Part shown: positions 32,956-42,754 of the stretch, piece by piece
Position numbering within the stretch: the stretch's first letter is position 1
How the letters are laid out: each line of letters begins with the position of its first letter
Assembly: GCA_958295495.1 (NCBI GenBank)
Contig: OY282352.1
Span: forward strand, 3,722,548-3,786,547
Direction: 5' to 3'
From: an uncultured Latescibacterota bacterium
GTDB taxonomy: Bacteria; Latescibacterota; UBA2968; UBA8231
DNA length: 64,000 nt
Notes under the pieces: model-generated
The model's input: only the letters and a program-made list of their open reading frames with translations
Database searches by the model: none
What the model was told of the DNA's origin: nothing
Translations under genes and position numbers: made by a program

Positions 32956-34911
32956 CTACCAAGTCATCACGGCGTTGCCGCTCTCGCCGGCCAAGTAGTC
33001 GATGGCGTACCAGAGGCCGGCGGTGACGAACTGGCCGAGGATTAGACCCATGAAGAAGGGTCGGGTTTTCAAGTAGAGCAGCGGGCCGCCGTAGCGAAGG
33101 ACGAGGGTCTTGAAAAGCCAAGCGAGGAAGACGCTGAAAAACATGGTGCCGAAAACCGCGCTGATGGGAAAGCCCAAAGGATGGAAGGGCCACCAGAACA
33201 GGTGTTGGCGCGCCGCGAGCAAAAGCCCCATGACTCCGGCGCCGAGGGCGGTGTAGGCCCAGTTTTCCCAGTGCGGTCCGTCGAGGGCTTGCAGGCGGGC
33301 CGCTGCGTTGTCAAAGGGGTAGCGGGCCGCGCTGCCGAAGAAAAACGAGTCGGTATTGATGCCACCGTAGCGATAGCCCAAGTCGAGGATGGCCCAGATC
33401 GAACTGCCGAGGGTGACGAAAATGGCGAGGAGGATGCCCCAGAAGATGAGGCGGCGTCCCTTTTTTATGGTTTCCTCGGCCAGCTTGAGGCCGTTGGCGC
33501 AGGAGGCCATGACAAAGGTGAGGATGTCGCTGGCCCACACGTAGGTAAAGGCGAGGGCGGTGACGCCAGACGCGCCAATGGTGCGGGTGCCAAGGCCAGC
33601 CGCGACAAAGTCCGAGGCGATCATGGGCGCGAAGATAAAGGCCAGCCCCCCTTCGGCGACCACGCGGGTGATGCCGACAAAGAGGACAAAGGCAAAGAAG
33701 AGATAGATGGGGGTTACCCACGCCGGCAGGCCCGACTGCCACAGCCACGCGCCCATAAAGGCGAGGCTGCCGGCCAGTACTAGCAGGGCTGCGCGATAGG
33801 AGAGAATTTCTCCCGAGTCGTCGATGTCCGGCGCGCCAAAAATGGCCTTGCGCGCCACGTCGCGCAGGTGGCGGCGGGCCGTCCACAGGCCGAAGAGCAC
33901 CAAGGCGATGACCGCGCCAAACCCTTGGTGGACGATGATGGAGCCGGTGTACGTGCTATACGCGCCGAGCACCGGGTCGATTTTCTGGACCCCGAAGATG
34001 TTGAAAATGCCCTGTTGGACGGTGTTGAGCAGGTAAAAAAAGCACAATCCAAAGGCGATGTCGCGGTTGACGAAATAGGAAAAGCCCAGCATCTGAAAGC
34101 TCAGGCGGATCGGGATGTGGATGCTGTCGCGGAAGAGCGGGATCGAGTGATCGAGACTGATGCGGGGGAAGTACGGGAAGTAGTGGTTCAGCCCGTTGGC
34201 ACTTTGGACGATGGCGGGTATGGCGAAGCCGATCCACAGCAGCGGATTTTTGAAAAAGGCATTGAGCACACCCGGGCGGGCGTCGTCGTCTTGGAGCATG
34301 GCAATGGGCAGTTGGACCAGCGGAAAAATCAAGCGCTCGTTTTCGATCCACTGCTTGCGCAACGCGACCATGAGGGAAATCATCGCCAAGTAGAGTGCCA
34401 GCACGAAGGGCAGCCAAAAAGCTAGCGGGGGTAGCCACAATCCCCAGGGGATGCCCCCGCCTTGGGGCGCGCCCTCGTAGAAGTTCTTGATTTGGTCGAA
34501 GTCGTGGTGCGGAATGAGCCAATCTGGGACGAGCGGATGGAGCAGTTCGGCCCAGTTGTTTTCGGGCGTGGCATAGTAGATGACGCTGGTAATATCGGGC
34601 AGGAGGAAGGCGGTAAGCCCCCACTCGGGGATGGAGGTGGCGACGATCCACATGATGTAGATCAAGGCCAACTCGGCCCGGCCCAGCATCCAACAGCGGC
34701 GCACTAGGCCCAGCAGGGAGTTGACGACAAAGACGAGCAGGAAGAAGAGGATAATGGCAGCGGGCGTGTTGAAGTACGAGGCGATCCGGGAGCCGTGGAG
34801 CACCATGTTGCAATACGGGACGCCGGTGCCAATGGCCCAAGCACCGGCCGCGCCGACGAGGAGGGCGCGGAGGCCGAGCCGCTGTGCGGAGGGATGGGGG
34901 GATGGCTGCAT
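32956..34911 (-). CDS. DUF6785 family (OPT-like) membrane protein
   Basis: A 651-residue polytopic membrane protein with about 14 hydrophobic segments. Typical blocks are WAIGTGVPYCNMVLHGSRIA, ERLIFPLVQLPIAM and RVVAEGGLAFIFAPMIASDF. This matches the DUF6785/DUF6784 family, which is distantly related to oligopeptide transporters. The ATG at 34911 is used; an open frame continues upstream over the end of the next gene. The substrate is unknown. Confidence 0.72.
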   Translation of the reverse strand: MQPSPHPSAQRLGLRALLVGAAGAWAIGTGVPYCNMVLHGSRIASYFNTPAAIILFFLLVFVVNSLLGLVRRCWMLGRAELALIYIMWIVATSIPEWGLTAFLLPDITSVIYYATPENNWAELLHPLVPDWLIPHHDFDQIKNFYEGAPQGGGIPWGLWLPPLAFWLPFVLALYLAMISLMVALRKQWIENERLIFPLVQLPIAMLQDDDARPGVLNAFFKNPLLWIGFAIPAIVQSANGLNHYFPYFPRISLDHSIPLFRDSIHIPIRLSFQMLGFSYFVNRDIAFGLCFFYLLNTVQQGIFNIFGVQKIDPVLGAYSTYTGSIIVHQGFGAVIALVLFGLWTARRHLRDVARKAIFGAPDIDDSGEILSYRAALLVLAGSLAFMGAWLWQSGLPAWVTPIYLFFAFVLFVGITRVVAEGGLAFIFAPMIASDFVAAGLGTRTIGASGVTALAFTYVWASDILTFVMASCANGLKLAEETIKKGRRLIFWGILLAIFVTLGSSIWAILDLGYRYGGINTDSFFFGSAARYPFDNAAARLQALDGPHWENWAYTALGAGVMGLLLAARQHLFWWPFHPLGFPISAVFGTMFFSVFLAWLFKTLVLRYGGPLLYLKTRPFFMGLILGQFVTAGLWYAIDYLAGESGNAVMTW

Positions 34912-34940
34912 AAAGACGGCTAGAGGACGGGATGGCGACG

Positions 34941-37900
34941 TCAGTACGCCACCCCGATCAGGCGCGTCTCGCTGGTGTGGGACGCCGAGGCCGCATCCAC
35001 GTCGGCGTCTATCTTGCAGAGATAGGCTCCCGGCGGCATGAGCTGTCCGTCGTCGTCGCGTCCGTCCCAAGTGAATACCTGTTCCCCCAAGCCCTGCCGC
35101 TGTCCGCTCCACACGAGGTGTCCGGCCAAGTCGAAGATGCGCACCCGGATGGTGCGCTCGGCATTGAGGTTGCCCAGCGCGAAGCCTATGTGGGCCTGAT
35201 CGTTGGTGCCGTCGCCATTCGGGGTAAAAGGGTTCGGCGCGATGGCAAAGCCCTGCACGACGCGGTCAGACAAGGGCACGGAGATGCTCAGGGCCGTGCT
35301 GGGCGTCAGGGCCGTGGCGTCGCCTGGATCGACTTGCTGATAGGTGTCGGGGAAAGCCGAATCGCGGATTGCAGCATCTACGGTGGTGCCGTTGAGCAGC
35401 ACGGAGGCGCGAAAGCGCACCCGCACCAGTTCGCCGGCCGCGGCGATGGACCCTTGCTGGCTCTGGGGCAGGGCATTGTACGCGGCTTGGGTCAATGGGT
35501 TTCCCTGTTGGTCAAAAGGAAATTCGCCGCCCTTGCCCACTAATCGGCGGAAGTGGCGAATTTCGCCTTGGAGCGAATCTGCCAAGCTCCGGTATGCGAA
35601 CTCCTCTACGGCCTCTACGCCGCCGCCCCGCCGAGCGAAGTAGAGGATGTCGCCCTGCTCCTCGAGCGGCAGGCCGAGATAGGTCAGCTCGTTGAGTATG
35701 CGGCCGTCGCCATCTACGGGCACCTGCTCGCCCTCTTCGGTGACGACCCGATAATAGGTGCGGGTGTCGTCGCTGGCGGCCTGCAAGGCCACCTTTTCAG
35801 GGAGGAGCAACCGCCGGCCGGTGCCGGTGGCCGCTGGGAAGATTTTCAGGGAATCGCCCGTGGCCGCGTCGATCAGCACGTCCGCGCTGGCGGCGGAGAA
35901 GAGGCGACGGGGTTGGTCGCGGTCCAAATCCTCCTCCCGACCGAGGGCCACGTCGGCGATAGAGAGCGTTTCTATGGGTGCGGCGTCCAGCAAAATCTCG
36001 TCGAAGCGCCGGCTGGGCGGCCCCCCGGGCTGGTGCTCCACAAAGGTGGGTTTGAGGTAGAGCGCGAACTCGCGCATTTCCCGCGGCTCGACCGTATTGG
36101 GCCAGATCTCGGCGATGGTCCGGTGCGCCACTGGGGGCAGAAATTCCACGGCAATGGAGCGCAGGCTGGCCGCCACGTCGGGCGAGGTGGACAGTAGCCG
36201 CGCTTGGAGCTGCAAGAAGCGGCGCGGGCTGGGGGAGGTCACAAACTGGCCCGAGCGGGTATAGCGCTGGCTCCAGCTACTCCAGCCGCCGCCGGGTTGC
36301 AGCTTGTCGACGACCGGTCCCTTAAAGCTGGTCGGCAGGTTGTTGTAGTCGGTTTCGGTTTTGAGGTCGCCGCCGTTGCCGTAGTACTCGACGATTTCCA
36401 CGAGACGGTCGCCGGTGCGCGTGCGGACTTGGACGTCGACCCGGTCTGAGTCCGGCAGGTCGGCCTCCCATTCGATGCGGCCGAGAATGACCGAGCCGGG
36501 CAACCTGATCATCGGCGAGGTGAGCGTGACCTCAGAGGGGTAGCCCTCCCCGAATAGCTGCACCTCGCGGATGCGGTCGCCGGTGTTGTACCCGCCGGCG
36601 CGGCCCGCTTGGCTGGTGAATATCTGGCTGGTGAGATAGCGCACTTGCTCGAGCTTTTCAAACTCGCTCTCCACGGTGCCGCCGTTTTGGCGGTGCATCT
36701 CGCGCCACTTCAGACTGCCATTGGAGTCTCGGGTGCCGTCGGAGATGCGGACGACCATTTCATCTACTCCGCTGATGCCGCCCACCATGCGGAAGTAGTT
36801 GAGCCAGAAGCGCGCCCCGAGGTCGAGGGTCATAATGCCGCGGTTTTCAAAGCGGGGGTCGGACGACCAGACGAATTGGAGAAAGTTGCTCTCGTAGCGG
36901 CCATCGAATCCGGGCAAGCCACCAAAGGTGCCGGTTAGCTCGACGCTGCCGCCGCCGCCGATGACGTCGAGGGCGATATTGTCGCCCTGCGTCCACACCT
37001 CTACGGCCGCTAGGCGGGGCCGCTCGCGCCGGTAGTAGATGAGGCGACCGCGGCGCTGGGGAGCAACGGCCTCGTAGATGCTGCGGGCGACCTTGGTCTC
37101 AGTGCCGGCCGCGTTGGCGATGTGGTAGTCGATGCCACCCTGTTCGTCGAGCGGCAGGGCGGCGAACTCAGCTTCCGCAACGACTGCGAACTTGTCTAGC
37201 TTGCTGTCGGTGACCGCGATGCGGAGAATGTGGAGCTGCTGGTATAGGCCTTCGTCGTCCGGGTCGAGGTTGAACTCCACCGAGGTTTGGTTTTCGACCG
37301 GGGCAATGGTGCGGTCTATGAGCGACAAAGCCGCACCCCGCGCGTCCGAAGGCGTGCCGAGCAGACGCACTTGGCGGAAAGGCTCGCCCTCGCTGGGATC
37401 TAGGAAGCGCAGCACCACCTTGGCGATGGGCACCAGCCGGCCTAAGTCGATATCGACCGTCCAATTTTCGAGCGAGTGATTGTGGTATTCCACGCGGCGA
37501 TCACTCGGGGCGGCTGCTTTGTATGTGGCTTCATCTACTCGCCGCTCTAGGCCATTGTCGCCTTTGACAAAAAAGTAGATGGGCCCAGCCGACGCGAGGT
37601 CGTCGTATTCGGTGCGGGAGACTAGGGTGCTGGGTTCCCAGTAGGTCGTAGGGTCGCCGTCGAGCATGGCCGCGGCGGTTTCGACGCTGGTGCCGGCTTG
37701 GCGGATGCCGCCGTGATAGTAGTACCATATAATCGGATCGCCGACCTCGATGTTCTTCTTTTTATTGGCCTTTAGATAGACGATCGGCACCCCGGCCACC
37801 GCAGCCGGAGCCGTGCGGATGTTGAGCGGTATGGGCCGGTCGGCGCGGTTTAATTCTTTGACCAGCTTGTCGTATGCACTCTGGTTGCCGATCAGGGTCT

Positions 37901-38138
37901 GGAAGCGATCGACGTCTAGGATGGCGTCGGTCGCTTGGCCGATGCGGCGCGGCGTGAGGGCATGGGTCTGGGGGTCGATGCGCACGGCGTGTTTGGGCCG
38001 CGTCCAGTGTTCCCATTGCGCGGCTCGATTTATGGCCACGCCGTCGGCGGTTAGCTCAAACCCCTCTTGTGCTCCTGCTTGGCTCAAAAAAAGGAGCAAC
38101 GGCAGGCTCCAGCGTAAGGGTAGGCGTTGGATGGTCAT
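34941..38138 (-). CDS. Large secreted protein with discoidin-like regions and FlgD-like C-terminus (paralogue 1)
   Basis: A 1065-residue protein with signal peptide (LPLLLFLSQAGA, then QEGF). Discoidin-like strands (WTVDIDLGRLVPIAKVVLRF, LQLQARLLS) and a block AEIWPNTVEPREMREFALYL precede a C-terminal FlgD_ig/CHU_C-type domain (IAPNPFTPNGDGTNDQ, VRIFDLAGHLVWSG, WDGRDDDGQLMPPGAYLCKI) ending IGVAY. Two paralogues lie at 47773 and 50570. The C-terminal domain is typical of exported surface proteins in FCB bacteria. It follows a parvulin lipoprotein gene by 18 bases, probably in one operon. Confidence 0.8.
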   Translation of the reverse strand: MTIQRLPLRWSLPLLLFLSQAGAQEGFELTADGVAINRAAQWEHWTRPKHAVRIDPQTHALTPRRIGQATDAILDVDRFQTLIGNQSAYDKLVKELNRADRPIPLNIRTAPAAVAGVPIVYLKANKKKNIEVGDPIIWYYYHGGIRQAGTSVETAAAMLDGDPTTYWEPSTLVSRTEYDDLASAGPIYFFVKGDNGLERRVDEATYKAAAPSDRRVEYHNHSLENWTVDIDLGRLVPIAKVVLRFLDPSEGEPFRQVRLLGTPSDARGAALSLIDRTIAPVENQTSVEFNLDPDDEGLYQQLHILRIAVTDSKLDKFAVVAEAEFAALPLDEQGGIDYHIANAAGTETKVARSIYEAVAPQRRGRLIYYRRERPRLAAVEVWTQGDNIALDVIGGGGSVELTGTFGGLPGFDGRYESNFLQFVWSSDPRFENRGIMTLDLGARFWLNYFRMVGGISGVDEMVVRISDGTRDSNGSLKWREMHRQNGGTVESEFEKLEQVRYLTSQIFTSQAGRAGGYNTGDRIREVQLFGEGYPSEVTLTSPMIRLPGSVILGRIEWEADLPDSDRVDVQVRTRTGDRLVEIVEYYGNGGDLKTETDYNNLPTSFKGPVVDKLQPGGGWSSWSQRYTRSGQFVTSPSPRRFLQLQARLLSTSPDVAASLRSIAVEFLPPVAHRTIAEIWPNTVEPREMREFALYLKPTFVEHQPGGPPSRRFDEILLDAAPIETLSIADVALGREEDLDRDQPRRLFSAASADVLIDAATGDSLKIFPAATGTGRRLLLPEKVALQAASDDTRTYYRVVTEEGEQVPVDGDGRILNELTYLGLPLEEQGDILYFARRGGGVEAVEEFAYRSLADSLQGEIRHFRRLVGKGGEFPFDQQGNPLTQAAYNALPQSQQGSIAAAGELVRVRFRASVLLNGTTVDAAIRDSAFPDTYQQVDPGDATALTPSTALSISVPLSDRVVQGFAIAPNPFTPNGDGTNDQAHIGFALGNLNAERTIRVRIFDLAGHLVWSGQRQGLGEQVFTWDGRDDDGQLMPPGAYLCKIDADVDAASASHTSETRLIGVAY

Positions 38139-38156
38139 GGAATTTGCTCCAAGGTT

Positions 38157-39806
38157 TTACTCGCGCGGTACTAGGCGGGCCAGTAGCGAATCGGGCAGAG
38201 CGGCGGCGAGTTGCTCGGCGGATATGTCGATTTCGCGGCGGTATTTTTCTCGCAGCGACCCGATCCATTGGTCAAAACGCGCTTGTTCGGCCTGCTGTAC
38301 AAGCGCTGCCCGCGCCCGTTGCCGTGCCTGCTGGGGCAACTCTGGGCGGGCCGGCTCGGTGCGGACCACCACGAACAAGGCAAATCCCTCACGGGTTCGC
38401 ACGGGGCCGTTTAGGACGCCGACCTCGACCTGTTGCAGGGCGCGCCAGAGCTGGGGGTACGGGATGCTGTTGTAGCGGTGCATGCAGACGAGGCCGTCGG
38501 CGCGGCGCGGCCGCAGTGGGAAACCTCGGGCCTTGGCCAAAGCGGCCAAATCCTCTTGGCCGGTCAAGGTCTCTTTGAGCTGCTGCGCCTCTTGTAAGCT
38601 GGGCGCGATCAGCTCGTCAAAGCAGATGGACTCCGGGATGGTGAATCGCTCGGGATGCGCGGCGATATAGCGCTCGACATCGGCTGCGACTACGGCAACC
38701 GAATCGCTTACTTGGCGTTGATACGCGGCCTTGAGCAGCAATTCTTCGTCGGCCTTGGCCAAATGCGCGGCGGCCTCTCGCTCTTGGTGGTAGCCCGCCT
38801 TTTCAGCCGCGGCGGCCAAAACGAGCTCCGGCAGGATGGTGCGGCGCGCAAAAGTCGCAATAGTCGCACTGTCTTGCAGTGCCTCGGGGCTCGTTCCCCG
38901 ATGCTTCTTCAGCATCTCTAGATATTCTTCGGTGGAGACCTGACCGCCCTCGTATATGAACAAAGGCGCGTTCGCTTGCGATGGCAGGGCGGCTAGGCCT
39001 GGTGCAGTCAAATGCCAGCCCAATTTGTATGCGAGGAGCTCGACCTGCTGGCGCTCGACTTCTCGCCTCTTGAATTTGGCTAGCTCTCCAGCGAGCAAGT
39101 CCCGTTGGCTATCGACCTCTACTTGGCGATCCTCTATAAAGCGCACCAAGTGAAAGCGCCGGCCCAAGGGCAGCGGCTCGGATGCGATGCCGGTCGGCTG
39201 GTGATCGAATACGACCTCTGGAACTCCAAGGCGGCTGGCCATGGAGCGATTGACAAAGCCGATCCGGCCGCGCTGGGCGGCCGCGCGTGGGTCGAGCGTG
39301 TATTGGGCGGAGAGTTCGGCAAAGGAAGCGCCGGCTGCGAGTTGGCGTTGGATCGCTTGTGCTTCGGCTTTGGTCTGGACCAAAATGGCCGTCATGAGGC
39401 GCTCGCGCCCGAGGTCTTGTTCGGCAAAAAAGCGGGCGAGGTCTGCGTCCGTAACTTGCGCTTGGGGATGCAGGTCGCGCTTCCGGTACAGATTCGCCAG
39501 ATAGGTGCGCCGCTGGAGTAGCTGCGCGACCCACACGGCCGGCTCGCGGTCTATCCCCTTTTCGCGCGCTTGGCGCAGCATGAGCTGGCGGTCGATCAAG
39601 GTCTGCAAGTAATCCTGCCGCGCCGCCTGTCCCTGCTGGGCCGAACGCAGCCCCGGCAGCACGTCTGACGCAAATTGGCGCAGCTGTGCGCCCGTGATGG
39701 GCACGTCGCCGACCAGGGCTACCGGCGGTGCGTCTTGCTGGCTGCACGCGAGCGATAAGACTAACGCCGTCCATGCGGTGGCAAAGTTTCTGCTTAGAGT
39801 GTCCAT
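38157..39806 (-). CDS. Peptidylprolyl isomerase lipoprotein, SurA/PpiC-like
   Basis: A 549-residue predicted lipoprotein (lipobox LSLAC). A SurA-like N-terminal helical region (VALVGDVPITGAQLRQFASD, then RQDYLQTLIDRQLMLRQARE) is followed by two parvulin-type domains, at about 130-230 (QLAAGASFAELSAQYTLDP, then RIGFVNRS) and about 390-490 (ESICFDELIAPSLQEAQQL). It should help fold outer-membrane or secreted proteins. It is paired with the large FlgD-tailed protein downstream and diverges from a glycosyltransferase gene. The C-terminus holds ALPDSLLAR, which recurs in the lipoprotein at 52708. Confidence 0.85.
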   Translation of the reverse strand: MDTLSRNFATAWTALVLSLACSQQDAPPVALVGDVPITGAQLRQFASDVLPGLRSAQQGQAARQDYLQTLIDRQLMLRQAREKGIDREPAVWVAQLLQRRTYLANLYRKRDLHPQAQVTDADLARFFAEQDLGRERLMTAILVQTKAEAQAIQRQLAAGASFAELSAQYTLDPRAAAQRGRIGFVNRSMASRLGVPEVVFDHQPTGIASEPLPLGRRFHLVRFIEDRQVEVDSQRDLLAGELAKFKRREVERQQVELLAYKLGWHLTAPGLAALPSQANAPLFIYEGGQVSTEEYLEMLKKHRGTSPEALQDSATIATFARRTILPELVLAAAAEKAGYHQEREAAAHLAKADEELLLKAAYQRQVSDSVAVVAADVERYIAAHPERFTIPESICFDELIAPSLQEAQQLKETLTGQEDLAALAKARGFPLRPRRADGLVCMHRYNSIPYPQLWRALQQVEVGVLNGPVRTREGFALFVVVRTEPARPELPQQARQRARAALVQQAEQARFDQWIGSLREKYRREIDISAEQLAAALPDSLLARLVPRE

Positions 39807-39853
39807 AATTACGTTGCATTATAAAAGAAACATCTGTTTAAGGAAATGCCCTC

Positions 39854-41596
39854 ATGCGCTTTAGCATCCGGTTGCCGATCTCGCATCTCAGCTACATAGC
39901 CGCGTTAGCGCTGGCGTGTTACGCCAACACCTTGGGCAATGGCTTTGTTTTCGACGACTCGGCGTACCTTGCCAGCGACGCGGTGCGTGCGCTGGCCCTC
40001 GGCGAGCTTTTTGGCGCTAGCTGGATGGGGCTGGCGCTGTACCGACCGCTCACCTTGCTCTCGCTTGGCCTCGATTTTCAGCTCTTCGGGGAAGCCCCTT
40101 GGGGCTATCATCTGACCAACGTCCTGTTGCACTCGGTCAATAGCTTGCTCCTGTACGCATTGGCCAGAGCGCTGCTCGGCGAGGGTCGCGCCGCGCTGTG
40201 GGCCGCCTTGCTATACGCGAGCCATCCCCTCCAGACCGAAGTGGTGGCTTGGGTCTCGGCACGGGGTGACTTGCTGGCCAGCCTATTGTCGCTGAGTGCT
40301 TTGCTAGCGCATCGGCAGCGGCGCGTACTAGCCTATTTGCTGTACGCGGGGGCCTGCCTGTCGAAGGAGACGGCGATGGTTTTGCCGGTCGCGCTTTTCT
40401 TGGCCGACTCAAGGGCGGGAGTAGCGGCTTGGAGCAAGCGACACTGGGGATATGGGGTGGCCCTGCTGGGCGTGGTGGGGTTGCGTTGGCTGGCGTTGGC
40501 CGAGGCACCTGCCGGGCCGGTCTCTACCAATTTTTTGGCCGACCTCGGCCCGTGGCAGCGGCTCGGCACGGCCGTGGCCATTCTACCGCGCTATTTGCTG
40601 CTGGTCGCCGCGCCGCTGCACCTGTCGGCGGATTACTCGCATGCATCGATTCCCCCGGTGACGTCGCCTTGGGACCTGTGGTTTGTCGCGGGCTTGGCTA
40701 TGGGTGCCGCGTTGATCGCGCTGCCTTGGGTGGCGCGTTCGCGCTTTCTCGCCTTTGCCAGCGCATTCTTTGGCGCGTGTCTGCTGCCAGTGGCCAATTT
40801 GTTTTTTCTCGCACCCAGCGGCATGGCCGAGCGCTATCTGCACTTGGCCATGATCCCGCTGGCCCTGACTTGGGGGTGGGCCGGGCAGTACTGGCTGCGA
40901 AAAAGTCCGGGCCAGCGACGCCTGATTTGGGCGGTGGTGCTGGGCGTGGTGGTGCTGGGCGGTGCGCGCACCATCGTCCGCAACCGCGACTGGCACAGCG
41001 ACGCCCGCTTGTTTGCCGCAGTCTTGGCGCATTATCCAGACAACGCCCGCGCCCACGACAATCTCGCGTTTACTTACTATCAGCAGGGGCAATACGCCCG
41101 CGCTTTTCACCACTACCAGCGGGCCGTGGCCATTCAACCGACCCGCCTGCGAGCGCATTTTAACCTCGGAATACTGCACAGTGCGGCGCGGCGCTACGAG
41201 GAGGCCATCGCTTCTTTCAAGACCGCGCTGGCCCTGCATCCCACCCACGTTGAAGCGCATTTTAACCTCGGCCTGACCTACCAGAAAGCCGGTCGCTACG
41301 AGGAAGCCATAGAGCACTATGGTACGGTGCTGCGTTTGGCACCACACCATCTGAAGGCCCACTACAATTTAGGCCGCGCCTACGAGCGCGTCGGCCGCCC
41401 AGAGGACGCCATCCGGCAATACACCGCACTCGTGGCACTAGACGCTAAGGCCACTAAGGCGCATTACCGCTTGGGCGAACTGTACCGCGGCCAGCAGCGC
41501 GTGGCGGAAATGGCCGCTGCTTGGACTACTTTGCTGCGCCTCGACCCGGCGCACCGCGAGGCCGAGCGCATTCGTCAGGCATTGGATCAGAAGTAG
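39854..41596 (+). CDS. TMTC-like glycosyltransferase with C-terminal TPRs
   Basis: A 580-residue protein. About ten membrane helices carry TMTC/GT-C features: GNGFVFDDSAYL with the acidic pair, LYRPLTLLSLGLDFQLFG, YHLTNVLLHSVNSLLLY and ASHPLQTEVVAWVSARGDLL. From about residue 390 there are five TPRs (AHDNLAFTYYQQGQYARAF, AHFNLGLTYQKAGRYEEA and so on). TMTC-type enzymes transfer sugars to proteins at the outside of the membrane, often O-mannose. AAGGAAA precedes the ATG. The neighbours point to glycosylation of exported surface proteins (inference). Confidence 0.78.
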   Translation: MRFSIRLPISHLSYIAALALACYANTLGNGFVFDDSAYLASDAVRALALGELFGASWMGLALYRPLTLLSLGLDFQLFGEAPWGYHLTNVLLHSVNSLLLYALARALLGEGRAALWAALLYASHPLQTEVVAWVSARGDLLASLLSLSALLAHRQRRVLAYLLYAGACLSKETAMVLPVALFLADSRAGVAAWSKRHWGYGVALLGVVGLRWLALAEAPAGPVSTNFLADLGPWQRLGTAVAILPRYLLLVAAPLHLSADYSHASIPPVTSPWDLWFVAGLAMGAALIALPWVARSRFLAFASAFFGACLLPVANLFFLAPSGMAERYLHLAMIPLALTWGWAGQYWLRKSPGQRRLIWAVVLGVVVLGGARTIVRNRDWHSDARLFAAVLAHYPDNARAHDNLAFTYYQQGQYARAFHHYQRAVAIQPTRLRAHFNLGILHSAARRYEEAIASFKTALALHPTHVEAHFNLGLTYQKAGRYEEAIEHYGTVLRLAPHHLKAHYNLGRAYERVGRPEDAIRQYTALVALDAKATKAHYRLGELYRGQQRVAEMAAAWTTLLRLDPAHREAERIRQALDQK

Positions 41597-41758
41597 GTAA
41601 CTCCTTTGCTAACAATGAATTATAAGCTTAGGTAACGGCGGCTGTGAGCGCGCGGTACGGGGGAAAAGATGCTTGACTTTCAATGTTGTTGGGAGTATCT
41701 TGAGACGTAATATGCCCCAAGTTCGCTTCTTTTACGCCAAATTTTCAAGGAGATGGAG

Positions 41759-42667
41759 ATGCGCAAAACGCTAGTAAGTGCCTTGCTCGCCGCGGTGGTT
41801 TCGCTACCGGCTCTGGCTCACTTTCCGCCTGGCGAACTCCTGTTCGCCGTGCAGTTCCCGGATGAAAACATACCGGTCATCGACGGCAATCACGCCGATT
41901 GGGCCGCCGTGCCCCAAATCCCGTATGAAGTCGGCAACGACAAGTACTCGGATTCGGTGTACAGCAAGTTGCGCGGCGAGATCGACGTGAGCGACCTGAG
42001 CGTGCGGCAGATTGTCGGCTGGAACGACAATACCGACCTGCTCTATTTCATGGCCGAGGTCTTCGACAACGTCCACACCCGCGACGCCGAAGAGCCGAAT
42101 GCTTGGTGGGCCGACGACGCTTGGGAAATTTACGTGTCGCCGACCCACCCCGAAGTCGAGGGCGGCGGCGGCTATGCCCCCGGGCAGGAAGGCGGCATCC
42201 TCAAGGTGGGGTACAATTGGTCCATGCCGCCGACGGCTGGCGCGTGGGGCGGGTACAATCCCCCGTTTGACTGGGTCCTCGATCCCGACAACAACGACGC
42301 TTGGAAGTTCGCGTACACGTTTGAAGGAGAAGAGTTCGGCGAGAGCACGTATTTTTACGAGGCTTGGATCCGGCCCTTTGACTTCATTCCCGACGATGGC
42401 GACCGGGAGGCGGCTGAAGAGACCGACCTCGAAGAAGGCCAGATCATCGCCATTAGCTGGACCTTCGGCGACTTCGACACTCCCGGCGGGGCCGCTCTCG
42501 AAGACTATCAGGGCTTCTGGTCGGTGTCGCCCAATGGCTGCTGCCGCGCCGACAACGACATGGTCCTGAGCGAGCTCGACGACGCCATCGACTGGGGTGC
42601 CGCTTCCGCTTCCACCTCCGTTGAATCCAGCTCTTGGGGCCGCATCAAAACCGAGTTCAACCACTAG
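41759..42667 (+). CDS. Secreted CBM9/DOMON-like protein
   Basis: A 302-residue exported protein (signal MRKTLVSALLAAVVSLPALA). The body has the CBM9-like layout: VIDGNHADWAAVPQIPYEV, VGWNDNTDLLYFMAEVFDN and ADDAWEIYVSPTHPE. Such folds bind sugars, or serve as generic ligand-binding domains. The second of two ATGs (41759) is chosen because AAGGAG then lies at the right distance. It is followed by a strong terminator. Confidence 0.75.
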   Translation: MRKTLVSALLAAVVSLPALAHFPPGELLFAVQFPDENIPVIDGNHADWAAVPQIPYEVGNDKYSDSVYSKLRGEIDVSDLSVRQIVGWNDNTDLLYFMAEVFDNVHTRDAEEPNAWWADDAWEIYVSPTHPEVEGGGGYAPGQEGGILKVGYNWSMPPTAGAWGGYNPPFDWVLDPDNNDAWKFAYTFEGEEFGESTYFYEAWIRPFDFIPDDGDREAAEETDLEEGQIIAISWTFGDFDTPGGAALEDYQGFWSVSPNGCCRADNDMVLSELDDAIDWGAASASTSVESSSWGRIKTEFNH

Positions 42668-42706
42668 ATCCTGCTGGCTCGACCCGGCATTCGGTTTAGA
42701 TTTACA

Positions 42707-42742
42707 GGCGATGGGCTAGCCAAGCCCATCGCCTTATTTTTT
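42707..42742 (+). terminator. Rho-independent terminator
   Basis: A perfect 11-bp stem (GGCGATGGGCT with AGCCCATCGCC) and a five-base loop AGCCA, followed by TTATTTTTT. It separates the CBM9-like gene from the outer-membrane protein gene, whose AAGGAG follows directly after. Confidence 0.93.
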
Positions 42743-42754
42743 AAGGAGTCCAGT

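Noticed and set aside
34941..38138. C-terminal domains of the three large exported proteins considered as standard type IX sorting domains
   Set aside because: They resemble FlgD_ig/CHU_C ends, but no type IX secretion component (PorV, SprA, GldKLMN-like) is visible in the window.
41804..42664. Long antisense reading frame (286 codons) opposite the CBM9-like gene
   Set aside because: It mirrors almost the whole sense gene, has no domain or ribosome site, and is expected from GC-rich codon use. The sense protein has a signal peptide and recognisable fold.
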